Source of the DNA: Nitrosopumilaceae archaeon
GTDB taxonomy: Archaea > Thermoproteota > Nitrososphaeria > Nitrososphaerales > Nitrosopumilaceae
Length of the DNA stretch: 38,367 nucleotides
Assembly: GCA_030041535.1 (NCBI GenBank)
Contig: JASHNR010000041.1
Coordinates: forward strand, 1 to 38,367
Reading direction: 5' to 3'
Position numbers and translations under genes: made by a program. Position 1 is the stretch's first letter. Each line of letters opens with the position of its first letter. The notes beneath the pieces were generated by a model, which was given only the letters and a program-made list of their open reading frames with translations, had not been told where the DNA came from and did no database searches. Positions 1 to 8,526 of this stretch are shown piece after piece.

Positions 1-182
1 TGAGATAGTTTGAAGAGAGTACCGTTATCTCTTACAACATTAAATGCGTCAGCAGGTATCTGGACTGTATCATAATGAACGGATGGGTTCATAGTAGCTT
101 CTTGGGCATATGCCGGTAAAAGCGGCGTTACCAGTAGAAGTACAGCAACTATCACGCTACGCATAAGATGAGCTGGGTTCAT
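1..182 (-). CDS. Secreted protein, N-terminal part only (runs off left edge)
   Basis: Only the first 60 or so residues lie in the window. The reading frame opens at 182 with a hydrophobic stretch (about residues 8-25, rich in V and L) ending in an A-Y-A-Q type signal-peptidase site, so the product is exported or membrane-tethered. A second in-frame ATG at 164 gives a shorter and more typical signal peptide (M-R-S-V-I-V-A-V) and may be the true start. The mature part visible is too short to name a family. It is divergent from the TnpB gene at 296. Function is unknown; export is a sound inference, the rest is not visible. Confidence 0.6.
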   Translation of the reverse strand, partial: MNPAHLMRSVIVAVLLLVTPLLPAYAQEATMNPSVHYDTVQIPADAFNVVRDNGTLFKLS

Positions 183-295
183 TTCAATAAAAATCTAAGT
201 TCTGTCAAGTTATTGGTTCATGAATTATCAGGTAGATCGCAGTTATTGCAAAATAACCATCTGATTTATTATATGGTTTAGGTAGAACCTGCACC

Positions 296-1468
296 TTGTT
301 AGTATACAAAGTAATAAAGCAACGATTTACACCGTCACAAGAACTTTATTCCATGATGGAAACATTTCGACAGATAGTAAACGAATGCATCAGAATCGGT
401 CTTGATAACAACATATCAACACTGAGAAAATTCTCATCAAATCACTACCATGATCTCAAAAAATATGATATTCAATCAAAATACAAGCTTACAGCCATAT
501 CTCAGGCCTGTGTAAGACTAGCCCAAATGAAGCGCTCAATCAGAGAAGGCAAGACTCCAAAATTCCCATACATACAAAGACCATACCTTGTCTCATGTTA
601 TGGCTTTAAGATAAATGAAATGTTATTTTCAATTCCAGTCGGAGATAGAAGATACATCAATATCATATTGAGTCATTATGCACAAGCAATTCTCTTAGAC
701 AAATCACTCAAGGTCAAGTCGTTTGTAATCACTCCAGATTCAATCAGTCTTGGCATACAAAAGGAAGTTAAGGAAATTCAATGCTATAATGCAGTCGGAA
801 TAGACAGGAACCTACGAAATGTCACAGTTGGAAATCATGATAAAATAACAATGTATGACACGGAGGACCTTCCAAAGATTACATATAGAACCAAAAAAGT
901 AACAGCATCATTCAAGAGAAACGACTACAGGATAAGGCAAAAGATCTATTCAAAGATAGGTAACAGAAGGGCAAGAAGAGTTAGACAATTTCTTAATCGA
1001 GTCTCAAAAGACATAGTACAAAAGGCAAGAGAATCTTGTTCCATGATCGTGTTGGAGGATATCAAGGGAATCAGAAAGATGTATAGAAAAGGAAATGGTC
1101 AAGGAAATAAACACAGAGCAATGATGAACTCCTGGCCTTTCTATGAGCTACAAAGACAAATACAGTACAAATCTGCATGGGAGGGAATACCAGTACGATT
1201 CGTATCTCCAGTGTGCACCAGCATACTGTGTCCAATATGCGGGAGTAGAACCCAAGAGGACAGGTTTCAACATCGTCAATTGTGGTGCAGTAGTTGTAAG
1301 AAGTTAATGGATCGTGATGTCATAGCTGCCATGAACATATCTTACAAGGGGTTGCAACAGTTCTGCAATCCTAGTGGGCTTTCAGGTGAAGTAATGAAGA
1401 GGGGTTTGGATAACGCAATGCCAACAATCCTTCGAGTGGATGGAAGCAAGTTGGGTTTGAAGGTATGA
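296..1468 (+). CDS. tnpB: Orphan TnpB (IS200/IS605 OrfB family RNA-guided nuclease)
   Basis: The 390-residue protein has the TnpB layout: an N-terminal helical/wedge part, then a split RuvC-like nuclease with Asp170 in G-I-D-R-N-L, Glu254 in L-E-D-I-K-G, and Asp339/Asp341 in M-D-R-D-V-I-A-A-M-N, plus a zinc ribbon between the last two (Cys312, Cys315, Cys331, Cys334). All catalytic residues are present. TnpB proteins use a right-end RNA (omegaRNA) to cut DNA next to a transposon-specific motif. No TnpA transposase gene lies beside it and I could not identify clear element ends, so it is either an IS1341-type solo element or a retained nuclease. The start is TTG at 296; a TATA-like TTTATTATAT at 265-274 lies about 25 nt upstream, which fits a leaderless transcript. 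The gene runs toward sat and ends 25 nt before it. Confidence 0.9.
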   Translation: MLVYKVIKQRFTPSQELYSMMETFRQIVNECIRIGLDNNISTLRKFSSNHYHDLKKYDIQSKYKLTAISQACVRLAQMKRSIREGKTPKFPYIQRPYLVSCYGFKINEMLFSIPVGDRRYINIILSHYAQAILLDKSLKVKSFVITPDSISLGIQKEVKEIQCYNAVGIDRNLRNVTVGNHDKITMYDTEDLPKITYRTKKVTASFKRNDYRIRQKIYSKIGNRRARRVRQFLNRVSKDIVQKARESCSMIVLEDIKGIRKMYRKGNGQGNKHRAMMNSWPFYELQRQIQYKSAWEGIPVRFVSPVCTSILCPICGSRTQEDRFQHRQLWCSSCKKLMDRDVIAAMNISYKGLQQFCNPSGLSGEVMKRGLDNAMPTILRVDGSKLGLKV

Positions 1469-1493
1469 GCCGTAAACTTGACAGAACCAAAAT

Positions 1494-2624
1494 CTAGTCG
1501 ACGAATGGATTATCCCAATTCATAAGGATCTTTGATACCTCTGGTCGGATCATGTATTCTGATGGACTTTGTTTTCCAAGGATCATTGTCCTAAGCTTGG
1601 TACCACTAAGTTGTTCCTGAAACTCCTGTCCGTGTGGACAATTTCTTTCACTTGCAAAAGACAAACATTTTTTGCAATAGAAAAAGGCAGGATAGAAGAT
1701 GGGTTCAATTCCAATGTCAGGATAATCATCAAATATTCTCTGTGAAGCAAAGGGATCATAGTAATTGCCCACGCCAGCATGGTCCCTGCCTATTATGATA
1801 TTAGTACATCCAAAATTCTTTCTCATTATGGCGTGATGAATGGCTTCCTTTGGACCTGCGTATCTCATCTCGGTATGTAATGTAGCAAGATGGCACCTAT
1901 TCTGCGGATAGTAGTACTTGATCAGCGTTTCATAGGCTGCAACTATTACTTCATCCTTGTAATCGCCTGACTTTTTCTTTCCTATTAGAGGATTAACAAA
2001 AAGTCCATCGTGTGTGTTCAGTGATGCCTTTTGAAGCATCTCATGTGCAACATGCGGTACATTCCTAGTTTGAAATCCAACTATTGTCTTCCACCCTGCC
2101 TTCTCAAATAGTTCTCTTGTTTCTCTAGGGGTCTTTCTGTATCTGCGAATTAGCGTTTCTGCAGGTCTTGCAATATAATCAATTTTGCCTCCAATCAGAG
2201 ATTCTTTCATTGACATGGTTTTTGCTACTCCGGGATGTTTTTCATCAGTTGTGCCATAAACTCCCTTTGCTGTTGCATTTTTATCAAAGGGGTAGACTTC
2301 TTCTACGTGCAAGACTGCAAAATTTGTACCATTAACACTTAGAGCAACATCTTTTGCATCTTTCATCTTTGTTGCAGTTTCTTTATCAACATCAAGTACT
2401 ATTGGAATTGTCCAAGGAAGATCATTTGCTAATCTTCCTTTTGTGATCACCTTCTCAAAATCTTCTCGTAAAAGAAATCCCTCAAGTGGACTGAAAATAC
2501 CATCCGATATATTTTCAATATCGCTTGCTAGATCAGCATTGACTTGTATCGAAAACAGGTTATCTTGTTTTTTGCTTGTAGATCTGTTTACTAGCTTACC
2601 GCCATGTGGTTGTGCAATGCCCAT
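1494..2624 (-). CDS. sat: Sulfate adenylyltransferase (ATP sulfurylase)
   Basis: This enzyme makes adenosine 5'-phosphosulfate (APS) and pyrophosphate from ATP and sulfate, the first step of sulfate assimilation. The 376-residue length is usual for the single-domain archaeal/bacterial form. Residues 185-195 ([11 protein letters not shown]) match the QxRNPxHxxHE nucleotide-binding motif with Pro replaced by Val at one position, and 279-286 (G-R-D-H-A-G-V-G) is the second active-site motif. A Cys-x2-Cys near 318-321 with a further Cys-Pro-His at about 330 resembles the zinc site of this family. There is no fused APS kinase. It lies 18 nt downstream of cysH on the same strand, so the two form an operon for sulfate to sulfite. 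Confidence 0.95.
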   Translation of the reverse strand: MGIAQPHGGKLVNRSTSKKQDNLFSIQVNADLASDIENISDGIFSPLEGFLLREDFEKVITKGRLANDLPWTIPIVLDVDKETATKMKDAKDVALSVNGTNFAVLHVEEVYPFDKNATAKGVYGTTDEKHPGVAKTMSMKESLIGGKIDYIARPAETLIRRYRKTPRETRELFEKAGWKTIVGFQTRNVPHVAHEMLQKASLNTHDGLFVNPLIGKKKSGDYKDEVIVAAYETLIKYYYPQNRCHLATLHTEMRYAGPKEAIHHAIMRKNFGCTNIIIGRDHAGVGNYYDPFASQRIFDDYPDIGIEPIFYPAFFYCKKCLSFASERNCPHGQEFQEQLSGTKLRTMILGKQSPSEYMIRPEVSKILMNWDNPFVD

Positions 2625-2642
2625 ATCATACTACCAAGAATA

Positions 2643-3362
2643 CTACTTTCCGTGTTCCGCATGCAATCCACATTCTTTTTGAGGATCTGTTTCCCACCAC
2701 CAGCGTCCTGCCCGTAATGGTTCCCCTGGTTTGATTGCACGTGTACAAGGCTCACATCCTATGCTAGGGTATCCCTTGTCGTGAAGTTTGTTGTAAGGTA
2801 TGTTATTATTTTTAAGGTAATCCCAAGTTTGTTCCCATGTCCATTCAATTATCGGATTTACTTTTATGATACCATTGTGTTGCGGATCAATCTCAATTCT
2901 GTGGACGTTAGACCTCACTTCGGTTTGGTCAGCTCTTAGTCCAGTAATCCATCCATCTACGGTTGAGAGCATCTTCTTTAGTGGATGGACTTTTCTGATA
3001 CCACAGCATAGTTTACGATTTCCCATACTTTGATAAAATAAGTTCATGCCATTGACACGAACCATTTCTTCAACTTCATTAGAATCTGGAAACATTACTT
3101 CTATGTTCATGTTGTACTTGTTTCTTATCTCATCCATAACATCGTATGTCTCTTGATTTAATCTACCAGTATCAAGTGTAAAGATTCTTGCTTTTGAATT
3201 TATTTTCATCATCATATCAATTACTACAACATCTTCTGCTCCAAAACTTGATGCCATGGCTATTTTGGGATGAAGATTGTCTAATGCCCATTTGAGAACA
3301 TCTTGCGGAGTCCTCAGTTTTTCGTTTAACTGCTGTATCTGTTCAGCAGTAAAGCTATGCAT
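2643..3362 (-). CDS. cysH: Phosphoadenylyl-/adenylyl-sulfate reductase (CysH family, APS-type)
   Basis: The product reduces activated sulfate to sulfite with a thiol donor. The PP-loop-like S-S-F-G-A-E-D segment, D-T-G-R-L, and the C-terminal E-C-G-L-H with the catalytic cysteine are all present. A Cys-Cys pair (K-L-C-C-G-I-R-K) and a Cys-x2-Cys (C-E-P-C) are the four ligands of a [4Fe-4S] cluster, which in this family marks enzymes that accept APS rather than PAPS; the lack of an APS kinase beside sat agrees. The longest frame starts at 3374, but ATG at 3362 lies about 26 nt from the reverse-strand TATA-like TTATATGA (3384-3391), so I use 3362 (239 residues). It is first in the cysH-sat operon and is divergent from the gene at 3426. 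Confidence 0.93.
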   Translation of the reverse strand: MHSFTAEQIQQLNEKLRTPQDVLKWALDNLHPKIAMASSFGAEDVVVIDMMMKINSKARIFTLDTGRLNQETYDVMDEIRNKYNMNIEVMFPDSNEVEEMVRVNGMNLFYQSMGNRKLCCGIRKVHPLKKMLSTVDGWITGLRADQTEVRSNVHRIEIDPQHNGIIKVNPIIEWTWEQTWDYLKNNNIPYNKLHDKGYPSIGCEPCTRAIKPGEPLRAGRWWWETDPQKECGLHAEHGK

Positions 3363-3383
3363 AAGAAAATGCATTCATTTTGG

Positions 3384-3398
3384 TCATATAATTATTTA
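3384..3398. promoter_or_regulatory. Shared AT-rich promoter core for cysH (-) and the ThiI-like gene (+)
   Basis: The 51-nt gap between the two divergent genes contains one AT block, TCATATAATTATTTA. Its left half read on the minus strand (TTATATGA) is about 26 nt from the cysH ATG at 3362. Its right half read on the plus strand (AATTATTTA) is about 29 nt from the ATG at 3426. Both spacings fit archaeal TATA boxes of leaderless genes. Inference from spacing only. Confidence 0.45.
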
Positions 3399-3425
3399 GG
3401 TTGACTTTCTATCCTAGAATTATAA

Positions 3426-4574
3426 ATGAGTCAAAACATTGGAAATAGAATGAATGAGAAGACTGTACTGGTTGTTTTTCCATCCGTTTTCTCATTAAAT
3501 AAGATGGATAGTTTAGAAACAAGTATCTCAACGATTCTTAAGATCAAAAAACAGAATTTCACTTGCATACGAAAGAATAATTCTGTGATTGTAATAGAAG
3601 CAAGTGATCCTGTTTTTGCTTCCTCTACAATTGGATCTCTTTTTGGTATTGACCGAATAGCTATTGCAAAAGAAGTTAAGAATCAGTTTGACACAGTACT
3701 TTCTACAATTACAAGTACAAGTATGAATTTGTTGTTGAAAGGCGAGAAATTCTACATCAAGGTTGAAGGAAAATCTGCAGACTACTTGACAAAAGATTTG
3801 GAAGTCGCAGCAACTTCATCTTTAATTGAGAAGTCCATTGATCTACAAGTAAAGCCTGGTTTGGAATCAGATCATAGCAGAATGCTTTACACATATCTCA
3901 CAGAATCGCATGCTTATGTTTGCATTTTTGTAGATAAGGGACTGGGCGGAATTCCATATAATTCTCAAAAGGAAACCATGCTTTGTTGCATATATGACGA
4001 GTTATCTGCAATAGCATGTCTGCAAAGCATCAAAATGGGTTTTGATGTAAAGATACTTGTAAGTTATTCAAGTGATTCAGATCTTCTTAAGATATCTAAA
4101 ATGATAAACAGGATGTTACCATCAATTGTTCAAGAAAAAATTACACTTCAATTCTGTAAAATGCCCAAAACCCAAGACCCATTAATGAAAATTTTAGTAA
4201 TGATTTATCTCATAGTGTCTATTGCCTCTTCCAGAAAAATCAAGCGTGTAGCATTACCAATCCTACCCTTTGCATTACCTGTATGGTTTGTAGAAGATAG
4301 TACGAAAGCTGTTTTTCAGAAGAACTTGGTACCATGGCTTCCACTTGCTGGCATGGACTCTAGCATTCTTGAAAATTCTAGGCAAATAGGATTAGAGAAG
4401 TATCTTACAAATCTAGAGAACTTGTGTAAATCAAAATTTACCAAAAGAAACATTCCAAAAAAGAAAATTCAAAAAAACGTTAGCGATGCGTTGAAAAGCC
4501 TTGAATCAATATCGCTAACTGCTGGACCAAAAAATGTATATGATATAATTGATTCTCTGAGAATGAATCATTGA
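3426..4574 (+). CDS. ThiI-like protein: THUMP domain plus degenerate PP-loop domain
   Basis: The 382-residue protein has the size and order of ThiI, the tRNA 4-thiouridine synthase: an N-terminal ferredoxin-like plus THUMP RNA-binding part (about 10-165, with L-L-L-K-G-E-K-F-Y-I-K-V as the THUMP core and a conserved V-D-K-G-L-G-G-I-P-Y-N at 165-180) followed by an alpha/beta nucleotide-binding domain. Where ThiI has the ATP-binding S-G-G-x-D-S loop, this protein reads C-I-Y-D-E-L-S-A-I-A-C-L-Q, followed by the expected K-M-G-F-D-V strand. The glycines and the loop aspartate pattern are lost, so ATP pyrophosphatase activity is doubtful. It may act as a tRNA-binding partner or have another activity. 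The ATG at 3426 is supported by the TATA-like block about 29 nt upstream; Met9 (3450) is an alternative. Family assignment moderately sure; function unknown. Confidence 0.6.
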   Translation: MSQNIGNRMNEKTVLVVFPSVFSLNKMDSLETSISTILKIKKQNFTCIRKNNSVIVIEASDPVFASSTIGSLFGIDRIAIAKEVKNQFDTVLSTITSTSMNLLLKGEKFYIKVEGKSADYLTKDLEVAATSSLIEKSIDLQVKPGLESDHSRMLYTYLTESHAYVCIFVDKGLGGIPYNSQKETMLCCIYDELSAIACLQSIKMGFDVKILVSYSSDSDLLKISKMINRMLPSIVQEKITLQFCKMPKTQDPLMKILVMIYLIVSIASSRKIKRVALPILPFALPVWFVEDSTKAVFQKNLVPWLPLAGMDSSILENSRQIGLEKYLTNLENLCKSKFTKRNIPKKKIQKNVSDALKSLESISLTAGPKNVYDIIDSLRMNH

Positions 4575-4605
4575 GAATTTAAGTAGGGCTAATTTAGTTG
4601 CATGC

Positions 4606-5838
4606 ATGAAAAAGATAGGCGGATTCATTAATCCATGGGGAAATGGCCATTTCACCAGAATGATGGCACTTGATGATGTAATACGTAAAGATGTAGAGGA
4701 CGATCTGGATATTCATTACTCAAGTAGTGGAGAGATTTACCAAAAACTACTCAAGAAATTCCCTGCAAAAAAGGAAAATCTTCACAACATAGTAATTCCT
4801 ACACCCATCGATGGTAAATGCGGCCCAAGCATTACTTTATCGCTATTTAACATTCTTCTTCCTGTTGCAGGAAGGCAACCTCTTGTTTCAGTGATGGCAA
4901 AATACCTACGCGCCGAAGGAAAATTGTATGATAAGCAAAAATTTGATCTTGTTATTAATGATGGGGATGTAGGTTCAAACATCATAGCAGAAAAGAGAAA
5001 TGTCAAGTCCATCTTTATTACAAATCAATTCAGACCTAAGCTTTGGGTATCACGATCCTATTTTTATCCAGCAGTAATGTACATATCAAAGAAAATTGCA
5101 AAGGCTTCAAAGATAATTGTTGCAGATTCCCCTCCTCCTTACACCATATGTGAATACAACCTCAACTTTCCTGAAAGATTAAAGAAGAAAATAGTATATG
5201 CAGGTCATTTTTCAAACGGTACTACAATTAATCATGGTCCAAAGTCAGATTTGCAGAAATTAATTGAAAATGTAGACGGTTTTGGATACTGGATGATAAC
5301 TGGCAACAAGTCAACAAACAAGGCAACGGCCACCAAATATGAAAAAGTCTTTCATGCAACTAGAATGAATAATGAGAGAAGAATTGTCTCACATGCAAAA
5401 AATGACCCTTCCTTGGATAAGGTACTTGATAAGGACGGTAAGACATATTCAATTTCTGAAGCTTTTGAGAAAAATATCGATTGGATTCAGATAGATGTGG
5501 GATTTCTCTCTGAACAAGAAAAAGATACTGTCTTGAATTTGTGCAAATATGCTGTGATAAATGGTTCTCATACTGCAATGGGAGAGATATTAGGAACAAA
5601 GGCAAAGCCAATCATAGGAATTCCTGTCTATGATGAACATACAAATCAGATAAAATGGGCTGAAGAGAGAAATCTTGGCATTCTTGCTACTAACATCAAG
5701 CAAACAGTTAGTGCAGTTTCTGAAATACATAACAACTACAACAAGTATCAAGAAAATCTGGTAGAATTTGCCAAAAATTACGACAGAAATGGGACTAAGA
5801 AAACTGCAAAGATCATTTCAGAAATGCTAGAAGATTAG
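4606..5838 (+). CDS. GT-B fold glycosyltransferase (MurG / GT28-like)
   Basis: The 410-residue protein opens with G-G-F-I-N-P-W-G-N-G-H-F-T-R-M, the glycine-rich first strand and loop seen in MurG/UDP-glycosyltransferase type enzymes. Late in the protein A-V-I-N-G-S-H-T-A-M-G-E followed by P-I-I-G-I-P-V-Y-D-E-H-T-N-Q matches the nucleotide-sugar binding region of GT-B enzymes (glycine/His/Glu, then P-x-x-x-x-P-x2-D-E-x2-N). No signal peptide or membrane segment is seen, so it probably works at the cytoplasmic face on a lipid or protein acceptor. Donor and acceptor cannot be told. The ATG at 4606 lies about 27 nt after a TATA-like AATTTAAG (4575-4582), so the mRNA is probably leaderless and transcribed separately from the gene before it. 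Confidence 0.7.
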   Translation: MKKIGGFINPWGNGHFTRMMALDDVIRKDVEDDLDIHYSSSGEIYQKLLKKFPAKKENLHNIVIPTPIDGKCGPSITLSLFNILLPVAGRQPLVSVMAKYLRAEGKLYDKQKFDLVINDGDVGSNIIAEKRNVKSIFITNQFRPKLWVSRSYFYPAVMYISKKIAKASKIIVADSPPPYTICEYNLNFPERLKKKIVYAGHFSNGTTINHGPKSDLQKLIENVDGFGYWMITGNKSTNKATATKYEKVFHATRMNNERRIVSHAKNDPSLDKVLDKDGKTYSISEAFEKNIDWIQIDVGFLSEQEKDTVLNLCKYAVINGSHTAMGEILGTKAKPIIGIPVYDEHTNQIKWAEERNLGILATNIKQTVSAVSEIHNNYNKYQENLVEFAKNYDRNGTKKTAKIISEMLED

Positions 5839-5871
5839 AAAGGATTATAATTTTTAAAACAGAATTTCAAA

Positions 5872-5941
5872 TTCTGGTACGCGGCATTTTCGATGGGCGA
5901 ACTGACCAGTTAGGGATGAAGACATAGACCGCGTACCAGAA
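5872..5941 (+). ncRNA. Candidate small structured RNA closed by a 13-bp perfect stem
   Basis: Bases 5872-5884 (TTCTGGTACGCGG) pair perfectly with 5929-5941 (CCGCGTACCAGAA). The 44-nt interior holds a small hairpin at 5900-5911 (AACT-GACC-AGTT) and single-stranded GATG-containing segments on each side, somewhat like box C/D RNA elements but without clear matches to both C and D boxes. A TATA-like TTTTTAAAA at about 5850-5858 lies near 20 nt before the 5' end, so the element could be an independent transcript beginning at the stem. The strand could be either, because the stem is symmetrical; the promoter suggests plus. It could instead be a terminator or processing stem for the glycosyltransferase gene, but there is no T-run after it. 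Identity unknown. Confidence 0.45.
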
Positions 5942-5982
5942 ACTAGCAAAAGCTTTTATGGATAACTCTAGTGATCGCGTCA

Positions 5983-6204
5983 TTGACAGAGTGCCCTGAG
6001 TGTGCATCCAAGCAGGTTCAGATAGAAATGAAATTTGATCCTAATACAAAGCATTTCATTTGTAAAAAATGTGGATTGTTTGCAACCAGAGAACAGATAA
6101 GCGATATCAAATACAAATTAAATAGACGCGAGAAAACACGAGAAGACAAACATGATGAATATCGTGACTGGTGGCAATCAAGTAAGAAAGAAAAACAGGG
6201 TTAA
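5983..6204 (+). CDS. Small zinc-ribbon protein
   Basis: About 73 residues. A Cys-x2-Cys (C-P-E-C, residues 4-7) and a second Cys-x2-Cys (C-K-K-C, near residue 31) form a zinc ribbon of the type found in transcription or translation accessory proteins; the C-terminal half is highly charged and ends in R-D-W-W-Q-S-S-K-K-E-K. GTG at 5971 opens a slightly longer frame, but a TATA-like CTTTTATG (5953-5960) lies about 27 nt before TTG 5983, which favours TTG 5983 on a leaderless mRNA. It ends 18 nt before the gene at 6223 and is probably cotranscribed with it. Function unknown; a nucleic-acid-binding role is inferred from the ribbon. Confidence 0.65.
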   Translation: MTECPECASKQVQIEMKFDPNTKHFICKKCGLFATREQISDIKYKLNRREKTREDKHDEYRDWWQSSKKEKQG

Positions 6205-6222
6205 TTACAAAGGTGAGCAGAG

Positions 6223-6618
6223 ATGACTAAAGAAATTCCAAAGTGGGTACAAGATGAGATAAAGAATGCCAAGTTTGGAAAACCAGAGTCCATTACAAGA
6301 ACAGGGTACATACTTGAGATATACGACAAGGATATGAAAATAGACGCTCAGGTTTACGAAGCTGTAGAAGATGGTAGAAAAATCATAGAAGGTATGAGTT
6401 TGCCAAAAAAGATCAAGCCGTCAGACCTTATGAAAGGTGTGGTCTATGAGTTCACAATCAATGCTTGCAAGGCTCCTTTAGGCAAAAAACTCATAGAATT
6501 TCTCAAAAAGGAAATGGAAATCGACATGGATACGATATATCAATTTGATCTTGCAAGCCTTGAGATGATGGACGTTGATTCTGATTCTGCGAGTTCTGAT
6601 GAATCTGAAGAGGAATAA
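6223..6618 (+). CDS. Conserved hypothetical protein with acidic tail
   Basis: A 131-residue soluble protein that I cannot name. It begins K-E-I-P-K-W-V-Q-D-E-I, has an alternating strand/helix middle, and ends in a long Asp/Glu/Ser tail (about residues 115-131), a feature common in proteins binding basic partners. The ATG at 6223 is preceded by a Shine-Dalgarno-like AGGTGAG (about 6210-6216), as expected for the second gene of an operon after the zinc-ribbon gene. It converges on the dehydrogenase gene, whose stop codon lies 5 nt away. Confidence 0.65.
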   Translation: MTKEIPKWVQDEIKNAKFGKPESITRTGYILEIYDKDMKIDAQVYEAVEDGRKIIEGMSLPKKIKPSDLMKGVVYEFTINACKAPLGKKLIEFLKKEMEIDMDTIYQFDLASLEMMDVDSDSASSDESEEE

Positions 6619-6622
6619 GGGA

Positions 6623-7417
6623 TTAAAATTTCTGGTTGGCTCTTGATCTTCTAAAAATTCCACCAACTATGGGATTTATCAAGTATGGAAATGTCTGTTT
6701 GAACCATATTGCTATCCTCACAAATTGAGGAACCACAATCTCAAGCCTAGGCGAAGAGGCGGCTCTTACAACAGCTTTTGCTACAGTATTTGCGCTAAGA
6801 GCAGTGGTATATCTTGGCATTTTGTTAAATGAATTATGATTGAAGAAGTTAGTTCGTACCATTATTGGGCTTACGACTGTTATTCCTACACCACTTCCTT
6901 TTAGTTCATGATATAGCGATTCTGAAAAACCCAACATTGCAAACTTGGATGCACAATAACTTACCATTCCAGGAATGCCAAAACTTGCAGCGACTGAAGC
7001 CACGTTCACTATATGACCAGATTTTTGTTCTAGCATTTTTGGCAAAAAAATCTTGGTACAATATACCATACCCAGATAATTTGTTCCCATCTGCGATTCT
7101 ATTTCTTCTACTTTTAGATCATTGAAATTACCATAAATTCCAAAGCCTGCATTGTTTACAAGTACATCAATGGTGCCAAATTTTTCCAAAACTTTCTTGT
7201 TCATTTGATTTACTTGATCCTTTTGAGATACGTCACACATGCACACGAGAATTTGAGTTTGATACTTGGAGAGTTCTTTTGCAACTTCCTCAAGCTTGTT
7301 CATGTCCCTTGAAACAAGCACAACAGAAGCGTGCAATTTAGCAAATTCTAACGCAGATTCTTTTCCAATACCACTTGATGCACCAGTGATTACGACTACT
7401 TTTCCTGAGTAATCCAT
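6623..7417 (-). CDS. Short-chain dehydrogenase/reductase (SDR, DltE/COG0300-like)
   Basis: A 264-residue NAD(P)-dependent oxidoreductase. The cofactor motif T-G-A-S-S-G-I-G (11-18), N-N-A-G (88-91) and the catalytic Ser141, Tyr154 and Lys158 (Y-C-A-S-K) are in place. The tail is longer than in minimal SDRs and has a hydrophobic, basic segment (I-A-I-W-F-K-Q-T-F-P-Y-L) that could lie on the membrane, as in lipid-acting members of this subgroup. Substrate unknown. It follows the flippase-like membrane gene by 36 nt on the same strand, so the pair is probably one operon and may share a lipid or polyprenol theme (inference). Confidence 0.85.
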   Translation of the reverse strand: MDYSGKVVVITGASSGIGKESALEFAKLHASVVLVSRDMNKLEEVAKELSKYQTQILVCMCDVSQKDQVNQMNKKVLEKFGTIDVLVNNAGFGIYGNFNDLKVEEIESQMGTNYLGMVYCTKIFLPKMLEQKSGHIVNVASVAASFGIPGMVSYCASKFAMLGFSESLYHELKGSGVGITVVSPIMVRTNFFNHNSFNKMPRYTTALSANTVAKAVVRAASSPRLEIVVPQFVRIAIWFKQTFPYLINPIVGGIFRRSRANQKF

Positions 7418-7453
7418 AATGAAAAAGTAGAGGCGGTGAAGATAAAGTGCTTT

Positions 7454-8470
7454 CTATGCTGGCTTTTGATTTTTGATACTTGGATAGACTACCTTCATGA
7501 GAAATAGCCAACTTATGACTAGACCTACATGATAAGTTGCGATCCTCCAAGCTATAATGATATTCCACTGAAGGCTGTTCTTTGCAGCTTCATACGTTAA
7601 CGTATTCAAATGCCCAAGGTAGGCCCATATAGCAAACTCGGTCAGGCCAGAACCGCCAATAGTTACTGGAAGATTTCCTATCGCATTTGCGGCCATTGTA
7701 GCCAGTAGAGAATGGAAAAAGCCTATGACATAACCTGCTCCATTTGCAATTATCATAAATGAAAGTCCATAAAATGACCAAGTAAATACCGAAATTATCA
7801 TTGATACTGCAAAGGCTTTTTTCATTTGTTGATTGTGTCGCGTTTCCCTACTCATATCACAAATTTCTTTCATCCAAAGGTTTGTCTTTTCAATATATTG
7901 CAAAGAGCGGCCTTTTCCCACTCTTGCAGCAACTTTTGAAATCCATCCTGGTACCTGAAATGTTCTTTTAGACGATAAGAAAAATAGTGAGGCCCAAACT
8001 CCGGTTATGGGCAAGCTAACTGCAAGTATAGCTATACCTACTACATATGCTCCATAGGCAAAGGAAAAGGCTGCAGCAGTAATAGCAAATATTCCTGATA
8101 CCAAAACTTCTGTTACGATCTCTACAATTGTAACATAGGATGCTTTTCCAACTGGCACCCCTTTCTTACTTAACCACATAATTCTTACCAACTCTCCCCC
8201 AACAAAAGAGGGGGTTGTTGATGTAACAAACTCACTTCCAATCCTTACCGAAATTGTTCTCCAGCTTACATCTATGGGTCCTAAAAATTTTCTAACTAGA
8301 TAATTGAATTTCAAACCTTGAGTAAATAGCTTGCAGGCCATAGCAAATGCGGCTCCAATAAATGGTATCATGCCTACCGCAAGCAGATTTGCAAGACTAA
8401 CATTAAACGTAGCAGCAATAATTAGAAATGGTATTACGCTTACAGGCACTGCCAATAGCTTCCAATTCAT
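7454..8470 (-). CDS. Flippase-like integral membrane protein (LPG synthase TM / UPF0104 family)
   Basis: The 338-residue protein has seven or eight hydrophobic segments and the family marks G-G-E-L-V-R-I (near 92-98) and P-V-T-I-G-G-S-G-L-T-E (near 270-280), found in the lysylphosphatidylglycerol synthase transmembrane family. In archaea these are usually taken to handle lipids or lipid-linked sugars; a definite substrate is not known from the sequence. The ATG at 8470 lies about 27 nt from the shared TATA box at 8493-8502. It heads the minus-strand operon with the SDR gene. Confidence 0.8.
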   Translation of the reverse strand: MNWKLLAVPVSVIPFLIIAATFNVSLANLLAVGMIPFIGAAFAMACKLFTQGLKFNYLVRKFLGPIDVSWRTISVRIGSEFVTSTTPSFVGGELVRIMWLSKKGVPVGKASYVTIVEIVTEVLVSGIFAITAAAFSFAYGAYVVGIAILAVSLPITGVWASLFFLSSKRTFQVPGWISKVAARVGKGRSLQYIEKTNLWMKEICDMSRETRHNQQMKKAFAVSMIISVFTWSFYGLSFMIIANGAGYVIGFFHSLLATMAANAIGNLPVTIGGSGLTEFAIWAYLGHLNTLTYEAAKNSLQWNIIIAWRIATYHVGLVISWLFLMKVVYPSIKNQKPA

Positions 8471-8492
8471 CGCATGCTCTACTCATGGATGG

Positions 8493-8502
8493 AAATATAA
8501 GC
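8493..8502. promoter_or_regulatory. TATA box apparently serving two divergent leaderless genes
   Basis: The only AT block in the 56-nt gap between start codons 8470 (minus) and 8527 (plus) is AAATATAAGC. Its centre is about 27 nt from one start and 30 nt from the other, the spacing expected of a TATA box to the first base of a leaderless mRNA on both sides. Experimental proof would be transcript start mapping. Confidence 0.5.
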
Positions 8503-8526
8503 TCAACATAAAATAGTTGATCAAAA

